A stretch of 64,000 bases of DNA from Emticicia sp. C21. Its GTDB lineage: Bacteria > Bacteroidota > Bacteroidia > Cytophagales > Spirosomataceae. The stretch covers positions 109,920 to 173,919 of the forward strand of contig NZ_QVMT01000008.1 of NCBI RefSeq assembly GCF_003418935.1, in the 5' to 3' direction. The translations under genes were made by a program, and so were the position numbers. The notes below the pieces were generated by a model. It was not told the DNA's origin. It saw only the letters and a program-made list of their open reading frames with translations, and did no database searches. Below are positions 63,596-64,000 of this stretch, in pieces. How positions within the stretch are numbered: the first letter of the stretch is position 1; each line of letters opens with the position of its first letter.

Positions 63596-64000
63596 ATGAA
63601 ACCTGAATTTACCTTGAAAACAGCTTTACTGAGTATTGGCATTGGGTGCTGCGTGGTGGCAGGCGTCTTTGCTTCCAAGGGTCGCAGCTTTTCGCGACTT
63701 TTTCTTTCGCTGCAGGATACTACCAAAGCGGCCAAAGATACGACCAAGTATATACGTTATAAAGATTTACCGCTGAAAGCCTCGCGCACGCTGCGCACCA
63801 ACACAACCGAGGGCACGTGGTTATCGGTCGATGTGAGCCCGGATAGCAAAACGATTGTGTTTGATATGATGGGCGATTTATTCACCATTCCGTTTGCAGG
63901 TGGTAAGGCTACCAATGTAACCAAAGGGATGGCTTTTGATACGCATCCGCGCTATAGTCCGGACGGTAAAAAGCTCCTGTTTATCTCTGACCGCACAGGC
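63596..64000 (+). CDS. TolB/PD40 N-terminus of an amidohydrolase-type exported protein, 3' end outside window
   Basis: Open frame from ATG 63596 to the window end (135 codons). It begins with a hydrophobic signal/anchor (ALLSIGIGCCVVAGVF), a short linker (LQDTTKAAKDTTKYIRYKDL) and then the PD40 blades typical of large Bacteroidota amidohydrolases: EGTWLSVDVSPDSKTIVFDM, GDLFTIPFAGGKATNVT, HPRYSPDGKKLLFISDRTG. The amidohydrolase half is not in the window, so that name is inference; a TolB-like protease is the alternative. G+C is visibly higher than its surroundings, and a decayed copy of its 5' end lies at 61997. Confidence 0.8.
   Translation, partial: MKPEFTLKTALLSIGIGCCVVAGVFASKGRSFSRLFLSLQDTTKAAKDTTKYIRYKDLPLKASRTLRTNTTEGTWLSVDVSPDSKTIVFDMMGDLFTIPFAGGKATNVTKGMAFDTHPRYSPDGKKLLFISDRTG

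Noticed and set aside
1-64000. tRNA, rRNA or riboswitch
   Set aside because: I scanned the intergenic regions by eye and saw no cloverleaf or conserved rRNA/riboswitch segment; a covariance-model search would be needed to exclude small ones.

Overview
The window is AT-rich DNA from a member of the Bacteroidota, most likely of the Cytophagales type. The evidence is a type IX secretion (CHU_C) sorting domain, a CarboxypepD_reg/TonB-dependent receptor, SCO/MbnP/MauG-type lipoproteins, DUF6443/RHS giants, and TAnnTTTG promoter boxes. I recognised no rRNA, tRNA, CRISPR array, integrase or intact transposase. The lineage call is inference; no marker gene allows a genus name.

Layout. 0-3 kb: two tandem secreted proteins ending in an S74 chaperone domain (the second with six kelch-like repeats), then a small DUF4907-like protein. 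4-10.3 kb: two paralogous small CxxxC exported proteins, an AraC regulator, and a run encoding SCO, MbnP-like, dihaem peroxidase, DUF2911 and YncE-like propeller proteins, probably for copper/redox work in the envelope; it closes with a clear terminator. 11-15 kb: a YD-rich lipoprotein and a T9SS-sorted protein. 15-38.6 kb: a surface-giant locus with a 3266-residue Ig-repeat/RHS protein, a kelch protein, a 2460-residue RHS protein with a candidate toxin tail and an overlapping candidate immunity gene, a frameshifted membrane protein, and a 1302-residue RHS-shell protein. 40-48.7 kb: a minus-strand cluster RR-HK-TolC-RND-MFP-lipoprotein (a self-regulated efflux system). 49.7-52.5 kb: a TPR histidine kinase with a LytTR regulator. 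52.7-58.7 kb: a TolB-like lipoprotein, beta-barrel, SHOCT protein, transglutaminase-like protein and TonB-dependent receptor. 59-64 kb: a uracil-DNA glycosylase (UDG), a solo HsdR-N endonuclease-like protein, a repeat-expanded terminase-small-subunit-like gene, gene fragments, and the start of a TolB/amidohydrolase-type protein running off the end.

The most unusual signal is a dispersed cassette present five times (about 3.2, 10.5, 12.2, 39.4 and 48.9 kb). Each copy is a double-HTH gene starting at GTG/TTG immediately after an antisense fragment matching the last ~33 codons of UDG, the gene found intact at 59.1 kb. The join is always at the UDG motif HPSP, whose antisense reads as the purine-rich ribosome-binding site of the HTH gene. 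In the best-preserved fragments, differences from the intact UDG are almost all synonymous. A separate N-terminal UDG scrap lies at 60.4 kb. This looks like a mobile or repeatedly captured chimeric unit. A second oddity is the terminase-like gene carrying five exact 90-bp in-frame repeats between its two conserved halves.
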